This document shows, piece after piece, positions 9,183 to 20,489 of a DNA stretch of 64,000 nucleotides. The notes beneath the pieces were generated by a model. It made no database searches. It worked only from the letters and a program-made list of their open reading frames with translations, and was not told the origin of the DNA. The stretch lies in the NCBI RefSeq assembly GCF_026191635.1, contig NZ_JAKRRW010000003.1:1-64000 (forward strand). Direction: 5' to 3'. The DNA is from Photobacterium obscurum. GTDB taxonomy: Bacteria > Pseudomonadota > Gammaproteobacteria > Enterobacterales > Vibrionaceae. The translations under genes were made by a program, and so were the position numbers. Numbering within the stretch: position 1 is the first letter of the stretch; the number at the start of each line of letters is the position of its first letter.

Positions 9183-12100
9183 AAATTCAGGCGCTACGTG
9201 GTGAGAATCTTGCCAGTTTACAGCATAAGTTTGAAATTGATTTTGCCAATGGCCGGTTAGGCGAGGCTGGGCTGTTTGCGATCACCGGTAAAACCGGAGC
9301 GGGTAAATCGACCCTGCTGGATGCGATTTGTCTGGCACTGTATGACCGGATCCCCCGCCTGCAGTCAAACAAAAAAAATGACGCAGAAATTGGTCGTGAT
9401 GATGATGCCAGTCGGATCAAAGCCAATGATGTCCGGAGTATTCTGTCTCGTGGTAAGGCAGAAGGTTACGCCGAAGTGGATTTTGTTGCCAATGATGGCA
9501 GCCACTGGCGGGCCCATTGGCATGTACGGCGTGCCCGTGGCCGGGCCGAAGGGCGTATTCAGGCATCGGAGCAGTGGCTGGAAAACATCGAGACCGGTCA
9601 GCGATTTGCCGGGAAAAAGCAAGAGCTACAGGCAGAAATGGAGCGCTTGATCGGGCTGTCGTTTGATCAGTTCCGCCGCGCGGTGATGTTGCCGCAGGGG
9701 GAGTTTGCAGCGTTTTTGAAAGCCGGAGCCGATGATCGTGCTGCTTTGCTGGAGCGGATGACCGGCGGTGAAATTTATGGCCAGCTTTCTGTAGCGGCCT
9801 ATGAGCGCGCAAGAGAGGAAAAGCAAAAGCTTATCCAGCTGCAAGATAAGCTGGGTGAGATAGCGTTGTTGTCTGACGAAGAAAAGCAGCTATTGGTTGA
9901 ACAGATCGATCAGCTGAAACAACAGATACAGCAATTTGAGGCTCAGCTCAATGAACTCAAGCAGCATCAACAAACTTTAAAAACGGAAAGAATGCTTGCT
10001 GAACGTGTTTCCGAAACCCTGGAAAAATGTACGCAAGCCAAGCAGCAAAAAGCCGCCGCACAGCCTCGTTACGAGCAACTCGCCTTGGTCGAAAAGGCTC
10101 AGCCGGCAAACCGTGATTACTCCATGCTGCAACAGGCCCAGTCACAGCTGGAAAAATTGGCTCAGATGCTGACTAAAGCCGAAGTGGCACTGACAGCCGA
10201 GGTGCAGCAGCTAACCGATGCCGATTCACGCGCCTCGACGGCCCAAGAAGTCTTAGCTCAGCTCAACCAGCAGTGGCAGCAACTAGAACCCAAACTCAAA
10301 GAGGCGGCTAAGTGGGAGCTGCAGGTTGACGGTTTACGCCTGCAGCTCGGTGAGCGAGAAAAGGAGGGGCAGCAACACAATGACTTTGCAACGGCGCAGC
10401 AGTTGCAGCTCCAGCAGGTTCAGCAGCAGCAACTGGTACAACAACAACGCCAGCAGCAACTGTCGATTGCCCTTGAGCAAAGCAAAGCCTTCAAAGCCGT
10501 GGCTGAACAGTATGCCTCGGTAAAAGATAACCTTGAGCAATACCTTTCAGCACACCGCACCCGCTCTAAGCTGAACCGAGAAAAACAGCAGATTAAGGTT
10601 GAACGGCAACATCACGGACGCCAGCAAGCTGATGTTGAAGAGCAGCTTAAAGTACTGCAGTCCAAGAAAGCCGACTGTGAGGTACAAAATCAGCAGTTGG
10701 ATTTAGTTGCACTGGAGCAGCGGCAAACTCAAGAACGCAGCCAGTATGCAGAAAAACAGCAGTTGCGAGATGCCCTTCGACAGGCAATCTCTGGAGTCAA
10801 AGAGTGGACTTCGCTGTTACTGCAGGCCGAAAAGGTTAGTACGGAACAGCAAGCTCTACAGATTGTTGTTAGCCAGTCTGAGCAACGCTTGGCTGTACTG
10901 AGCCCTGAGTTGGATACCTTGATGATTCAACACCAGGAAGTTGAGCGCATGTTGCAGCAAAGCCGTGCGGTGATGAATCTGGAGGATTACCGTAATGAAC
11001 TGAAACCTGATGAAGCATGTCCGCTGTGCGGGTCTCATGAGCATCCTTATGCCAGCGAAAACCCTGTTGCTGATGGGTTATTGCAGAGCCAGCAGCAGCG
11101 TTTGGATGCTTTAACCAAGCAGCTTCAGGATGGTGAAGCCGAGCGACGCCATTTGCAGCAAATCATCCCCAAAGATCAGCAACGTCTTGCCAGCTTTAAT
11201 AATGAGCTACAGCAGCTGCATAGCAACGTTGAACATCTTTATCACCAAAACGAGACGGTACTGTGTTTACTGAGCGTGTCTGATTCGCTGAACGTAAAAT
11301 CAGAGCTCTCAACTCTTAATCAGCAGCTAGCGCTATGGCAGCAGGATGTCGAACAGACAGAGCAGGCATTGAGCGCTCTGCAGCAAAGCGGTGAGCAGCG
11401 CCAGCAACAGATCCTTCAGGGGCGGCAGCTACAGACGCAGTTGCAGCAAATTCAGCAGCAGGAAGCCGGGCTGAAGGACCAGCAACATACATTGGCTCAG
11501 GCATCCACCCAATGGCAGGAGCGGCTGCAGTCACTGGAAGCCCAGGGGACGGTACAGCAAGATATTCTCACTGCGCGTGCAGGGGCTCTGAATGAGCAAT
11601 ATGGTTGTGACGTATGGCTAGAGCAGTTGAAGCAACTTGGTTCAGAGCAGTTTTTCGAACAGTTGGACACTGATGTTCGGCAGTTTACGGCGAACCAGCA
11701 GGCCCTGCAGGATGCCGAGAAGCAGCTGTCCGAGCTAGCACCTCAAGCGGCCGAGGTAGAAACATTGCTGCAAAATGCGCAGAAACAATGTGCTGAGATC
11801 GACGAGAAAGCCAAGCTACTAAAGGTAGAGATTCAAGAACTCTGGCAGAAGCGGGTTGCATTGGTCGGCGAGCAAGACCTGCAGCAGCTTGAACAACAGC
11901 ATAAGCAGGCCTTGGAAACCCAGAAGAATACCCTCGCAGAGATCCAAGCGTTGCAGCGTAAATCTGCAGAAGCGAAAGCGGCAGCAGAGGCGGCACTCAA
12001 GAGTACGAAGCTGCAGCAGGTAGAAGCTGAAAAAGAACAGCAATTATTGCTTCAGCAGTGGATGGACTGGCAGCTGAAGCTAGGATTGAGTGAGCAACAG

Positions 12101-12994
12101 CTGACAGAATGCCTGAGCAAGGACGATGATTGGCTATCGCGTGAACGGAAAGCGTTAAGAGAGATAGAGCAGGCGCTGTCGTCGGTCCTGACTGTGCTGG
12201 TGGAGCGTGAGCAGGCGGTGATTGAACATCAGGAGACCGTTGCGCTTTCACGGTTATGGTTCAAGGAGCATGGCTTTGAAGATAATGGCTTTGAAGCCGG
12301 TCATTCAGAAGCTGATAGTGCACACCAGTTCGAGTTACTTCAGGCGCAATGGATCGCTGACTGGAATCAGCAAAAAGCGGATCTTGATGAACAATTTTAC
12401 CAGCAGCGACAGCGTTTGGACCAAAGCTTACAAGCCGAGCAGCAGTCGGGCGAGTTGACCAAGCTGCTGGTGGCTCAGCAGGCTCAAACTGAGCTCTGGT
12501 TGCAGATGAGCGAGTTGATTGGCTCGGCCACTGGCAATAAATTCCGTACCTTGGCACAGGGCTTGACGCTGCAGCAGCTGGTACTTCTGGCCAATGAACA
12601 TCTGCAGGATCTGGCTCCGCGTTATGCGCTTCAGCCAGTGCCGGGTAGCCCGCTTGCGCTGCAGGTTATCGACCATGACATGGGTGATGAAGTGCGTAGT
12701 GTCGAGTCCTTATCGGGTGGCGAGAGCTTCCTGGTGTCACTTGCACTCGCCCTGGCGTTAGCCTCGCTGGCTGCCGATACTCGCCAGCTGGGATCTCTGT
12801 TTATTGATGAAGGGTTTGGTACCCTCGATCCAGACAGCCTTGAGATGGCACTGGCCTGCCTGGACGCCTTGCAGGCTGACGGTCGTCAGATCGGTGTGAT
12901 ATCCCATGTTGGCACTATGGTTGAGCGTATAGGTGTGCAGGTGGCCGTTGAGGCACAGGGAGGCGGGAGAAGCCTGATTTCTATTCGTGGCTGA
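9179..12994 (+). CDS. sbcC: Exonuclease subunit SbcC (Rad50-type SMC ATPase)
   Basis: SbcC is the ATPase arm of SbcCD. The Walker A motif GKTGAGKST lies at residues 37-45. Long Gln- and Glu-rich coiled coils run between the head halves. A zinc hook CPLCGSHEHP sits midway, near residue 618. The signature LSGGESFLVSLALALALAS and the Walker B segment LFIDEGFGTLD are at the C-terminal end. At 1271 residues it is longer than the E. coli protein (about 1050), the extra length being in the coiled coils. It is translationally coupled to sbcD. Confidence 0.95.
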   Translation: MKIQALRGENLASLQHKFEIDFANGRLGEAGLFAITGKTGAGKSTLLDAICLALYDRIPRLQSNKKNDAEIGRDDDASRIKANDVRSILSRGKAEGYAEVDFVANDGSHWRAHWHVRRARGRAEGRIQASEQWLENIETGQRFAGKKQELQAEMERLIGLSFDQFRRAVMLPQGEFAAFLKAGADDRAALLERMTGGEIYGQLSVAAYERAREEKQKLIQLQDKLGEIALLSDEEKQLLVEQIDQLKQQIQQFEAQLNELKQHQQTLKTERMLAERVSETLEKCTQAKQQKAAAQPRYEQLALVEKAQPANRDYSMLQQAQSQLEKLAQMLTKAEVALTAEVQQLTDADSRASTAQEVLAQLNQQWQQLEPKLKEAAKWELQVDGLRLQLGEREKEGQQHNDFATAQQLQLQQVQQQQLVQQQRQQQLSIALEQSKAFKAVAEQYASVKDNLEQYLSAHRTRSKLNREKQQIKVERQHHGRQQADVEEQLKVLQSKKADCEVQNQQLDLVALEQRQTQERSQYAEKQQLRDALRQAISGVKEWTSLLLQAEKVSTEQQALQIVVSQSEQRLAVLSPELDTLMIQHQEVERMLQQSRAVMNLEDYRNELKPDEACPLCGSHEHPYASENPVADGLLQSQQQRLDALTKQLQDGEAERRHLQQIIPKDQQRLASFNNELQQLHSNVEHLYHQNETVLCLLSVSDSLNVKSELSTLNQQLALWQQDVEQTEQALSALQQSGEQRQQQILQGRQLQTQLQQIQQQEAGLKDQQHTLAQASTQWQERLQSLEAQGTVQQDILTARAGALNEQYGCDVWLEQLKQLGSEQFFEQLDTDVRQFTANQQALQDAEKQLSELAPQAAEVETLLQNAQKQCAEIDEKAKLLKVEIQELWQKRVALVGEQDLQQLEQQHKQALETQKNTLAEIQALQRKSAEAKAAAEAALKSTKLQQVEAEKEQQLLLQQWMDWQLKLGLSEQQLTECLSKDDDWLSRERKALREIEQALSSVLTVLVEREQAVIEHQETVALSRLWFKEHGFEDNGFEAGHSEADSAHQFELLQAQWIADWNQQKADLDEQFYQQRQRLDQSLQAEQQSGELTKLLVAQQAQTELWLQMSELIGSATGNKFRTLAQGLTLQQLVLLANEHLQDLAPRYALQPVPGSPLALQVIDHDMGDEVRSVESLSGGESFLVSLALALALASLAADTRQLGSLFIDEGFGTLDPDSLEMALACLDALQADGRQIGVISHVGTMVERIGVQVAVEAQGGGRSLISIRG

Positions 12995-13097
12995 TCTTGC
13001 TTCGCTAACTAACTGATACGATTACACTCGTCAAGGCGCGATAAGCTGTTTGTTGCATGACAAAATGAGAGACAAATGGTTACGCTTTTATCGCGCC

Positions 13098-13131
13098 GGG
13101 TCACAAAAGTGTCATAATTAAAACACATAAT
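13098..13131 (+). promoter_or_regulatory. PHO box and -10 of the phoBR promoter
   Basis: Two heptamers GGGTCAC and GTGTCAT (13098-13104, 13109-13115) are separated by AAAA, the 11-bp-period direct repeat bound by PhoB. CATAAT lies 10 nt after the box (13126-13131), where a -10 element should be in a PhoB-dependent promoter. It implies autoregulation of phoBR. Confidence 0.75.
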
Positions 13132-13169
13132 GACGCTCGACAGACAACAACTACTAGGTATATATCACT

Positions 13170-13859
13170 ATGGTAAGACGGATTCTTGTTGTAGAAGACG
13201 AAGCACCAATCCGCGAGATGTTGTGTTTTGTTCTTGAACAAAAAGGTTATGAGCCCATTGAAGCGGAAGACTATGATGCGGCACTGGAAAAAATCTGTGA
13301 ACCTTATCCGGAGCTGGTTCTATTAGACTGGATGTTACCCGGTGGTTCGGGGATTAACCTGATCAAACATCTCAAGCGTGACGAGATGACCCGCCAGATC
13401 CCGGTAGTAATGCTCACCGCCCGTGGTGAAGAAGAAGATAAAGTGCGTGGCCTCGAAGTCGGAGCCGACGATTACATCACCAAGCCATTCTCCCCTAAAG
13501 AGCTGATGGCACGCCTGAAGGCCGTGATGCGCCGTGTTTCACCGACTGCATTGGATGATGTCATTGATGTGCATGGTCTGAAACTGGACCCAGTCTCTCA
13601 CCGAGTCACCTCGAATGAGGAGCCGTTGGATATGGGACCGACTGAGTTCAAGATGCTGCATTTCTTTATGACACACCAGGAGCGTGTTTATAGTCGCGAG
13701 CAACTGTTGAACAATGTCTGGGGTACCAATGTGTACGTTGAAGACCGTACAGTCGATGTGCATATCCGTCGCTTGCGTAAGGCGCTGGAAACAGGTGGCC
13801 ACGATAAGATGGTACAAACCGTGCGTGGTGCAGGGTACCGTTTCTCGAGCCGCATGTAA
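13170..13859 (+). CDS. phoB: Phosphate regulon response regulator PhoB
   Basis: PhoB is the OmpR-family activator of the phosphate starvation regulon. The receiver domain (residues 1-120) has the acidic pair ED at 9-11, the phosphoacceptor Asp53 in LLDWMLPGG, and the [10 protein letters not shown] lysine motif. The winged helix follows ([24 protein letters not shown]). The 229-residue length equals that of E. coli PhoB. A PHO box lies about 55 bases upstream and phoR follows 74 bases downstream. Confidence 0.97.
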   Translation: MVRRILVVEDEAPIREMLCFVLEQKGYEPIEAEDYDAALEKICEPYPELVLLDWMLPGGSGINLIKHLKRDEMTRQIPVVMLTARGEEEDKVRGLEVGADDYITKPFSPKELMARLKAVMRRVSPTALDDVIDVHGLKLDPVSHRVTSNEEPLDMGPTEFKMLHFFMTHQERVYSREQLLNNVWGTNVYVEDRTVDVHIRRLRKALETGGHDKMVQTVRGAGYRFSSRM

Positions 13860-13933
13860 TCGGTTGGTGTGATACACATGAGTTTGAAAAGATAACGAAA
13901 GCGATCGGCGTTTTCGTTGAGATGGAGTGGTAA

Positions 13934-15238
13934 ATGGTTGAACGGCTATCGTGGAAAAAGCTGGTTTTTGAGCTGGTATTTTTCTACATGCCCTGGATAG
14001 GATTGGGATTAGTTTTTGGCTACATGCCCTGGTTCTTGCTGGTCGCAACCTGGATACAATTGATCTGGCATTTTCATAACTTATTGAAAATGTCTGATTG
14101 GCTGTGGAAAGAGCGTAGTCTGACTCCACCATCTGGCTCAGGAAGCTGGGAGCCATTGTTTAATGGTATTTACCGTCTACAGCAGCGTAATCGACGTCGC
14201 CGTAAAGAACTCGCGACCTTGATCAGACGTTTCCGTAACGGTGCTGAATCCCTTCCTGATGCGGTTGTTGTCTTTCGCAGTGAAGGGAATATCGTGTGGT
14301 GTAACAAATTGGCCCAGCACCTGCTTGGCTTCCGCTGGCCGGATGATGCTGGCCAACCGATAAGTAACCTGCTCCGTAGCCCGGATTTTGTTCGTTACTT
14401 GGCGAAGCAGTCCTTTGACACGCCGTTAGAAATCACTTCGCCGCTTAACTACGACCGAACCCTAGAGTTGCGGATCATGCACTATACCGAGGGTGAGTAC
14501 CTAATGGTGGTGCGAGATGTTTCTCAGGTGAAGCAGCTTGAAGGAATGCGTCGTAATTTCTTTGCCAATGTTTCACACGAATTGCGTACTCCAATGACGG
14601 TTCTGCAGGGTTATCTTGAGATGTCGAGAGAGCCTGAAATGCTGATAGGCCCGATGTGGGACAAGGCGCATGGGGTCATGACAGAACAGCTGTTGCGGAT
14701 GAATTCACTGGTGGAGCAGCTGTTGACATTGTCCAAAATCGAGGCTGCACCCAATATTGAGTTGGATGAAACGATTGATGTACCTTCGATGCTGGATGTT
14801 CTTGAGAAGGAAGCCATCTCACTCAGTGGTGGCGATGCGCACCTATTTAAATTTGATATCGACAAGTCATTGAAAGTATTGGGTGATGAAGACCAGCTAC
14901 GCAGTGCTATTTCCAATCTGGTTTATAATGCGGTGAAACATACGCCGAAAAATGCCGAGGTTTCGGTTCGCTGGTATTTGTCGACAGGTGGCCCAAGATT
15001 GGAAGTGACCGATAGCGGAGAGGGGATCGAACCGCAGCATATTCACCGTTTGACGGAGCGTTTCTACCGGGTTGATAAAGCCCGCTCACGAGAAACCGGC
15101 GGTAGTGGCTTAGGCCTGGCCATCGTAAAGCATGCGTTGAGTCATCATGACTCCCACTTGGAAATTGAAAGTGTAGTGGGAGAGGGCAGTACGTTCTCCT
15201 TTACCCTGCCACAGCGGTTGGTTGCTGACGCGGCCTAA
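13934..15238 (+). CDS. phoR: Phosphate regulon sensor histidine kinase PhoR
   Basis: PhoR phosphorylates and dephosphorylates PhoB according to the state of Pst and PhoU. Two hydrophobic helices lie in residues 11-48 with almost no periplasmic loop, as in other PhoR proteins. A PAS domain follows (about 95-200), then HisKA with His215 in [16 protein letters not shown]. The ATPase motifs are [12 protein letters not shown] (N box), DSGEGI (G1) and [12 protein letters not shown] (G2). The length is 434 residues. It is co-transcribed with phoB. Confidence 0.97.
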   Translation: MVERLSWKKLVFELVFFYMPWIGLGLVFGYMPWFLLVATWIQLIWHFHNLLKMSDWLWKERSLTPPSGSGSWEPLFNGIYRLQQRNRRRRKELATLIRRFRNGAESLPDAVVVFRSEGNIVWCNKLAQHLLGFRWPDDAGQPISNLLRSPDFVRYLAKQSFDTPLEITSPLNYDRTLELRIMHYTEGEYLMVVRDVSQVKQLEGMRRNFFANVSHELRTPMTVLQGYLEMSREPEMLIGPMWDKAHGVMTEQLLRMNSLVEQLLTLSKIEAAPNIELDETIDVPSMLDVLEKEAISLSGGDAHLFKFDIDKSLKVLGDEDQLRSAISNLVYNAVKHTPKNAEVSVRWYLSTGGPRLEVTDSGEGIEPQHIHRLTERFYRVDKARSRETGGSGLGLAIVKHALSHHDSHLEIESVVGEGSTFSFTLPQRLVADAA

Positions 15239-15251
15239 AATAAATTGAAGC

Positions 15252-15275
15252 AAGCGGCCTTTTGGCCGCTTTCGC
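15252..15275 (+). terminator. Hairpin after phoR, probable weak terminator
   Basis: The stem AAGCGGCC / GGCCGCTT with a TTTT loop is followed only by TCGCTGTTT. Partial read-through from phoBR into the pstS-like gene is plausible because no PHO box is seen between them. Confidence 0.6.
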
Positions 15276-15307
15276 TGTTTAATACCTGATAGGAATAACC
15301 GTTAGAT

Positions 15308-16273
15308 ATGACAAGCATGTCCCGTACTCTGTGGTACTTGTTGGCACTCATTGGTAGCTGGAGCATTGTTGCCGATGAGACCGAGTTGGCGGAATACCAT
15401 AAGGTCAGTGGTATTTCTGGCAACCTGAATTCAGTGGGCTCAGATACCTTCGCCAACCTGATGACCTATTGGTCTGAAGAATTCAAACGTCAGTACCCTA
15501 GTGTCAATGTCCAGGTACAGGCTGCCGGATCCTCTACGGCTCCGACGGCACTAACGGAAGCAACAGCCCAGCTGGGGCCGATGAGCCGGATGATGAAGGC
15601 GAGAGAGATAGAAGCCTTTGAACATGAGTATGGCTATGAGCCGACGGCGGTAAGGGTCGCGATTGATGCGCTGGCCGTTTTCGTCCATGAGGATAACCCG
15701 TTGCAGGGGATCAATTTTTCCCAGTTGGATGCGATTTACTCCCGAACCCTGCGTTGCGGTGGCACACAGCCGATTACTCGTTGGGGGCAACTTGGCCTGA
15801 CGGGGAGCTGGGCAGACAGAGATATTCAGTTGTTTGGGCGCAACTCGGTATCGGGAACTTATGGATATTTTAAACAGCGGGCGCTGTGCCAGGGTGATTT
15901 TAGAAATAATGTCAATGAACAGCCGGGGTCGGCATCTGTCGTCCAGTCGGTGTCGAGTTCACTGAATTCGATTGGTTATTCTGGTATTGGTTATAAAACA
16001 ACGGGGATCCGGGCGATCCCGGTAGCGCGTGAAGGACAAGACTATGTGGAAGCAACGATCGAAAACTCTCTCAATGGCCGTTATCCGCTAGCTCGATATC
16101 TCTATATTTACGTTAACAAGCACCCTAACAAGCCGATGGCACCGCTAGAAGCCGAATTTATCAGGTTCGTTCTGTCACGTGTCGGGCAGGATATTGTTGA
16201 AAAAGATGGATATGTTCCGCTTTCTGCATCGATTGTCGCTGCTGACCTGCAGTTGTTAGGTTTAGCTAAATAG
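15308..16273 (+). CDS. PstS-like phosphate ABC transporter substrate-binding protein
   Basis: This is a periplasmic phosphate-binding protein of the PstS family. A short signal-like hydrophobic stretch covers residues 8-22. The phosphate-binding segments follow: [27 protein letters not shown], and [11 protein letters not shown]. The length of 321 residues fits the family. It lies after phoR and well away from pstCAB, which is about 4.5 kb downstream across a divergent operon. No PHO box is visible directly upstream. It most likely feeds PstCAB encoded here, but another pstS may exist elsewhere. The start could be three codons later. Confidence 0.88.
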   Translation: MTSMSRTLWYLLALIGSWSIVADETELAEYHKVSGISGNLNSVGSDTFANLMTYWSEEFKRQYPSVNVQVQAAGSSTAPTALTEATAQLGPMSRMMKAREIEAFEHEYGYEPTAVRVAIDALAVFVHEDNPLQGINFSQLDAIYSRTLRCGGTQPITRWGQLGLTGSWADRDIQLFGRNSVSGTYGYFKQRALCQGDFRNNVNEQPGSASVVQSVSSSLNSIGYSGIGYKTTGIRAIPVAREGQDYVEATIENSLNGRYPLARYLYIYVNKHPNKPMAPLEAEFIRFVLSRVGQDIVEKDGYVPLSASIVAADLQLLGLAK

Positions 16274-16307
16274 TGCTTAGTGTCAGATAAGTATTGAGAT
16301 TACTACT

Positions 16308-16332
16308 AAGCCGGGTATGACCCGGCTTTTTT
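16308..16332. terminator. Terminator between the pstS-like gene and ppx
   Basis: The stem AAGCCGGGT / ACCCGGCTT with a three-base loop is followed by six T on the plus strand. It ends the pstS-like transcript; the convergent ppx message may also stop here. Confidence 0.85.
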
Positions 16333-16359
16333 GTCTTTACGGCTAGAGCCTAAGACACA

Positions 16360-17859
16360 TTAACTAGTGATTGAAAGCTGCCAGCCTGCTTTGGCCCAGT
16401 ACTCTTGCTCCTGCCGTAAATCTGCGGCAAGCAGCTTATTGCTCTCCTCCCAGTCGCTTGGCAAGGTTAGCTGCCACTCTTCTTTCTCAGCTTGGACCGA
16501 GATGGCCGGAAGTGGATCGTCGGTGCGTTGGCCATTAAGGGCTACCGCCAGGCGCATGGTTCGGATGAGTGGGTAGAGGTGTTTGCGTTTATAAATGCTT
16601 AGCTCCGGCATCTCTTCGAGCTTCAATGCTTTGCGTTGAAAGCGAACCAGTGTGGCCAGTACGGTTTGTTGCTCGAGGTTAAAACCTGGCATTGTACAGT
16701 AACGCAATAAATAGGCTGAGTGGCGATGGAAGCCCGGGTAGCTGATACTCAGCCCGACTTCATGGAGCAATGCACCCCAACTTAGTAATGTTGAGAGTTC
16801 GGCTTTTGCTAGCCCTGGCTGAGGGGCTATTTGGTTATACAGATACTCGGCAGTCTTTTTGACTCGGGTAGCCTGAGCCATATCGACATGATATTGCTCG
16901 GCCATTGCATTGGCGGTACGGGTACGGATATCGCTGTGGCGGAACCTGTCTTCCATCTCATACAGAAGCCCTTCGCGCAGGGCTCCATCGGAGTAAATCA
17001 TTTCTTCAATTTTTAGTGATTTGAAAACGGCACTGAGTATTGCAACACCGGCAGCAAATACTGGCTTGCGATCCTCGCTTAAGCCTTCGAGATCAAGCTC
17101 GTCTGCATTTTTGTAAGTCAGGATTCTTTCTGTAAGCTGGCTTAAACGCTTGCTGGTGATCACACCGTCACTATGCCCTTTGGCAACCAGCACTTCTCGG
17201 ATAGCCTTGATCGTACCGGATGAACCAATGGCGCTGTCCCATCCTCGCTTACGGTATTGGCTCGCAATGCTTTCCATTTTTTGCTGGGCAGCGAGTTGGG
17301 CTGCCGACATGTTCTTACTGGTAATTTTCCCCTTGGGAAAATAGTACTGATTATAGCTAACGCATCCCATATGCTTGCTATATAGCAGGTGAGTATTAAA
17401 GTCTTCGCCAATGACTAACTCGGTACTCCCGCCGCCGATATCAACAACGAGCTTGCGGCCATTTTCTGGTTGGGTATGAGCGACACCAAGGTAGATCAGG
17501 CGAGCTTCTTCAGTACCCGGGATAATTTCGATTGGATAAGGAATTATGCTCTCGGCACGCTTGAGGAATATATGGGCATTTTGGGCCTGGCGTAGGGTAT
17601 AGGTCGCGGCGATACGAACATTATCATGCTCAAAGCCCTGCAGGCGCTCAGCAAACATCGCCAAGCACTCAAGACCTCGTTGAATAGCCGCCTGATCGAG
17701 GTTTAGCTGTTTATCCAGCCCCGAGGCCAGATGAACACGCTGTTTATGGCGGCTGATAATTTGCAGGCTGTGTCCGACGACGCGGGCAACAACCATATGG
17801 AAGCTGTTTGAGCCGATATCAATCGCTGCTATTTCTCTTGGGCGTGCATTCTCAATCAT
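16360..17859 (-). CDS. ppx: Exopolyphosphatase Ppx
   Basis: Ppx removes terminal phosphates from long-chain polyphosphate. The actin-like ATPase fold motifs of the Ppx/GppA family are seen: [19 protein letters not shown] near the N-terminus, [14 protein letters not shown] around residue 145, and GSSGTIKA. The C-terminal HD-like region ([16 protein letters not shown]) and the 499-residue length favour Ppx over the shorter type. The ATG overlaps the TAA of ppk by one base (TAATG), so expression is coupled to the kinase. It is the last gene of a minus-strand operon of ACT protein, ppk and ppx. Confidence 0.93.
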   Translation of the reverse strand: MIENARPREIAAIDIGSNSFHMVVARVVGHSLQIISRHKQRVHLASGLDKQLNLDQAAIQRGLECLAMFAERLQGFEHDNVRIAATYTLRQAQNAHIFLKRAESIIPYPIEIIPGTEEARLIYLGVAHTQPENGRKLVVDIGGGSTELVIGEDFNTHLLYSKHMGCVSYNQYYFPKGKITSKNMSAAQLAAQQKMESIASQYRKRGWDSAIGSSGTIKAIREVLVAKGHSDGVITSKRLSQLTERILTYKNADELDLEGLSEDRKPVFAAGVAILSAVFKSLKIEEMIYSDGALREGLLYEMEDRFRHSDIRTRTANAMAEQYHVDMAQATRVKKTAEYLYNQIAPQPGLAKAELSTLLSWGALLHEVGLSISYPGFHRHSAYLLRYCTMPGFNLEQQTVLATLVRFQRKALKLEEMPELSIYKRKHLYPLIRTMRLAVALNGQRTDDPLPAISVQAEKEEWQLTLPSDWEESNKLLAADLRQEQEYWAKAGWQLSITS

Positions 17860-19949
17860 TAGGCATTATCGCTCTTTTCGGCTTTTTTCTTTAGCTGCTT
17901 TTCAGACTGCTTGAGGTAATCATAGATCGCTATTTGCGAGCGGATCTTACGCCGGTTACCCCGAGGCACATATTGGTTGCTCATTTCACTGTCGATGACT
18001 CTCGCTTTTACGGTGTCTGTTAGCTGAATATTCAAAATATCGATGATTTTCTTTTTCAGAGCCGGATCATGGATAGAGCATCCGACTTCTATACGGTTAT
18101 CGATATTACGGGTCATCCAGTCAGCAGAAGAGATGATGACATCGGGATCGCCGTTATTTTCGAATATCACCACACGGGGATGCTCGAGGAAACGGTCAAC
18201 AATGCTGATGGCGGTAATATTATCGCTTATCCCTTTAATACCAGGGATAAGTGAGCACATTCCTCGAACAATCAGCTTAATTTCAACACCGGCACTGCTT
18301 GCCTGGTAAAGCAGGTTAATCAACCCTTTATCGACCAAGTTGTTAACCTTAAGTGTAATACCAGCTGGCAGTTTTTGCTTGGCATGGGCAATTTCCCGAT
18401 CGATGAGATCATATAACCGGGAGCGTGAGTTGAGCGGTGAAACGATCAACTGCTTGAATTTGACTGGGCGATAGGGGTTTTGTATGTAGTTGAATACCTG
18501 GCGGACTTCATCGGTGATCTCTATCTGGCTGGTAAGCAGCGAAAAGTCAGTATAGATCTGGGCCGTTTTCTCGTGGAAGTTACCCGTCCCGATATGGGCA
18601 TAGCGTACCAGCTCACTTCCCTCGCGGCGGGTGATTAGGCATAGCTTGGAATGGATCTTCAGCCCCGGTACTCCAAATATGACATATACCCCCGCCTCGG
18701 TAAGGCGGCGGGCCCAAACAATATTGGCTTCTTCATCAAATCTTGCCTGAAGCTCTACTACCACAGTGACCTGTTTGCCATTATTGGCCGCATCGATCAT
18801 CGACTCGATAATGCGGGAGTTCTTTGCTACGCGGTAGATGCTGATTTTGATACTGCGTACCTTGGGATCATAGGCGGCCTGACGGACAAACTCGGTCATA
18901 TGATTGAAGGTATGGTACGGGTAGTAGAGCAGGATATCCTGCGCTTTGATCGCCTCAAACGCATTGCGGGAACTGGTAAAATGATAGCTTTCGATTGGTG
19001 GTAGAGGCTTGTTTTCCAGATAGTTTCGCCCTACATTCGGAAAGCCGATAAAATCTTTGAAGTTATGGTAGCGGCCGCCCGGAATAATACTGTCGTAGCT
19101 CGATACTTTCAGTAGTCCGCACAAAACGTCGATCATCTCGCCCGGCATATCCCGTTGGTAGACAAAGCGTACCGGCATCGCTGTTAACCTCTGGTTCAAC
19201 CCCTCCGACATTTGTTCAAGCAAGCTGTGCTCTACTTCTAATCCGAGATCATATTCGGCATCACGGGTCATTTTCATCGAGTAGGCGGCAAGACTGTCAT
19301 ATTCAAAAAAGCCGCTAAAAATGTCATCAAGACAGAAGCGGATAATGTTATCCAGAAGGATCAGTGTCTTGTGACGTTTCCCCTTGGCCTCGGGGAGCAG
19401 AATAAAGCGAGGGAGCTGATCGGTGGGGATCTCTATTAGGGCATAGCCTTTTTTATCTCCCTGCTGCATTTCAACCGCGAGGTAGGAGTATTCATCCTTG
19501 AGGAAGTTGAGCAGATCGATATCTTCGGTAAGAAGGATAGGCATGATATGAGGCAGAATAGCATTACGAAAATATTTCCGTAGCCAAATCTGCTGGCGAT
19601 TATCAAGCTGTTGGTCATTGACCAAAAAAATATGGCGCCTAGCCATCTCCAGCAAGATCTCGTTATAAAGGGTATCGAAATCTTGGTTTAACTTAAGCAC
19701 CCGGCTTTGTATTTTACTGAGCAGGTGCTTGGCACGATCGTCGCCGCCTTGTTCTTCGTTGATCAGGATCCGGCGTTTGACATCGGCAAAGCGTACTTTG
19801 TAAAACTCATCGGTATTGCTGGAAAAGATACCGAGAAAGCGTACTCGCTCAATGAGCGGCACCGATTTGTCTGCCGCTTCCTGGAGTACACGTTCGTTGA
19901 ATGATAGCCAACTGAGTTCCTTTTCAATATAGAGGGATTCCGTGTTCAT
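17859..19949 (-). CDS. ppk1: Polyphosphate kinase 1
   Basis: Ppk1 polymerises the gamma-phosphate of ATP into polyphosphate at the inner face of the membrane. The N-terminus [15 protein letters not shown] is diagnostic. The two phospholipase-D-like histidine motifs are readable: [10 protein letters not shown] and [14 protein letters not shown], the former holding the likely autophosphorylated His. The 696-residue length matches the family. The gene follows an ACT-domain gene by 27 bases and is coupled to ppx downstream. It lies divergent from pstCAB-phoU, whose PHO box is in the shared upstream region. Confidence 0.95.
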   Translation of the reverse strand: MNTESLYIEKELSWLSFNERVLQEAADKSVPLIERVRFLGIFSSNTDEFYKVRFADVKRRILINEEQGGDDRAKHLLSKIQSRVLKLNQDFDTLYNEILLEMARRHIFLVNDQQLDNRQQIWLRKYFRNAILPHIMPILLTEDIDLLNFLKDEYSYLAVEMQQGDKKGYALIEIPTDQLPRFILLPEAKGKRHKTLILLDNIIRFCLDDIFSGFFEYDSLAAYSMKMTRDAEYDLGLEVEHSLLEQMSEGLNQRLTAMPVRFVYQRDMPGEMIDVLCGLLKVSSYDSIIPGGRYHNFKDFIGFPNVGRNYLENKPLPPIESYHFTSSRNAFEAIKAQDILLYYPYHTFNHMTEFVRQAAYDPKVRSIKISIYRVAKNSRIIESMIDAANNGKQVTVVVELQARFDEEANIVWARRLTEAGVYVIFGVPGLKIHSKLCLITRREGSELVRYAHIGTGNFHEKTAQIYTDFSLLTSQIEITDEVRQVFNYIQNPYRPVKFKQLIVSPLNSRSRLYDLIDREIAHAKQKLPAGITLKVNNLVDKGLINLLYQASSAGVEIKLIVRGMCSLIPGIKGISDNITAISIVDRFLEHPRVVIFENNGDPDVIISSADWMTRNIDNRIEVGCSIHDPALKKKIIDILNIQLTDTVKARVIDSEMSNQYVPRGNRRKIRSQIAIYDYLKQSEKQLKKKAEKSDNA

Positions 19950-19976
19950 TGCTGTCCTACTGCTGAAGCGAGGTAC

Positions 19977-20489
19977 CTAGGCTATTGGACTGTCATGGAT
20001 ATCAACTGTGAGATCATCTGCTAACTTTTCCAGTTCTTCCTGAATAACACCAAGATTTAGTTCTGATGGCAATTCGAGCTGAAAGTGTGCGGTGAAAATG
20101 GGGTAACCCCAGTTGGGAGCACTCTGGGTATCGGTTTTTAGCTTGTTGATATTGATCCCCAACTGATTGAGCTGACGGGTCACCTCCTTGACAATCCCCG
20201 GACGGTCATTGCCGGTAACGGTCAAATAGTGAAGTGCTATCGATGGGGCACTTTTACTTTCATCCTCAACGATGTGAATTTGGAGCTCATCGATATGGGA
20301 CAGAGCTTGGCCTAATACGGGAATATACTGGGAGGCGACTTCAACCTGCAGGATCCCGGCGAATTGCCCGGCAAGTTTGCTTAGGCTGCTGGCAAGCCAG
20401 TTTCCATGGTTCTGGTAAACCGTGTCAGAGAGGACCTCGACGAGGCCGGGACGATCTTTACCGATGACAGTAATAATGAGGTGCTTCAT
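19977..20489 (-). CDS. ACT-domain protein of GcvR type, first gene of the ppk-ppx operon
   Basis: The protein has two ACT domains: residues 1-80 (LIITVIGKDRPGLVEVLSDT) and 85-170 (LTVTGNDRPGIVKEVTRQL). This is the architecture of GcvR, the partner of GcvA in glycine cleavage control. The 170-residue start is fixed by AAGGAAG a few bases upstream; the frame extends 11 codons further without a ribosome site. No gcv gene is near. It is followed by ppk after only 27 bases, so a role tied to polyphosphate metabolism is possible. Family membership is secure, function is not. Confidence 0.8.
   Translation of the reverse strand: MKHLIITVIGKDRPGLVEVLSDTVYQNHGNWLASSLSKLAGQFAGILQVEVASQYIPVLGQALSHIDELQIHIVEDESKSAPSIALHYLTVTGNDRPGIVKEVTRQLNQLGININKLKTDTQSAPNWGYPIFTAHFQLELPSELNLGVIQEELEKLADDLTVDIHDSPIA

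Noticed and set aside
9900..12500. Gln-rich, repeat-like stretch of sbcC
   Set aside because: This is the expected heptad coiled coil of the SbcC arms, not a DNA repeat element.
13539..14156. 205-codon minus-strand frame
   Set aside because: It is antisense to phoB and phoR, both of which are certain.
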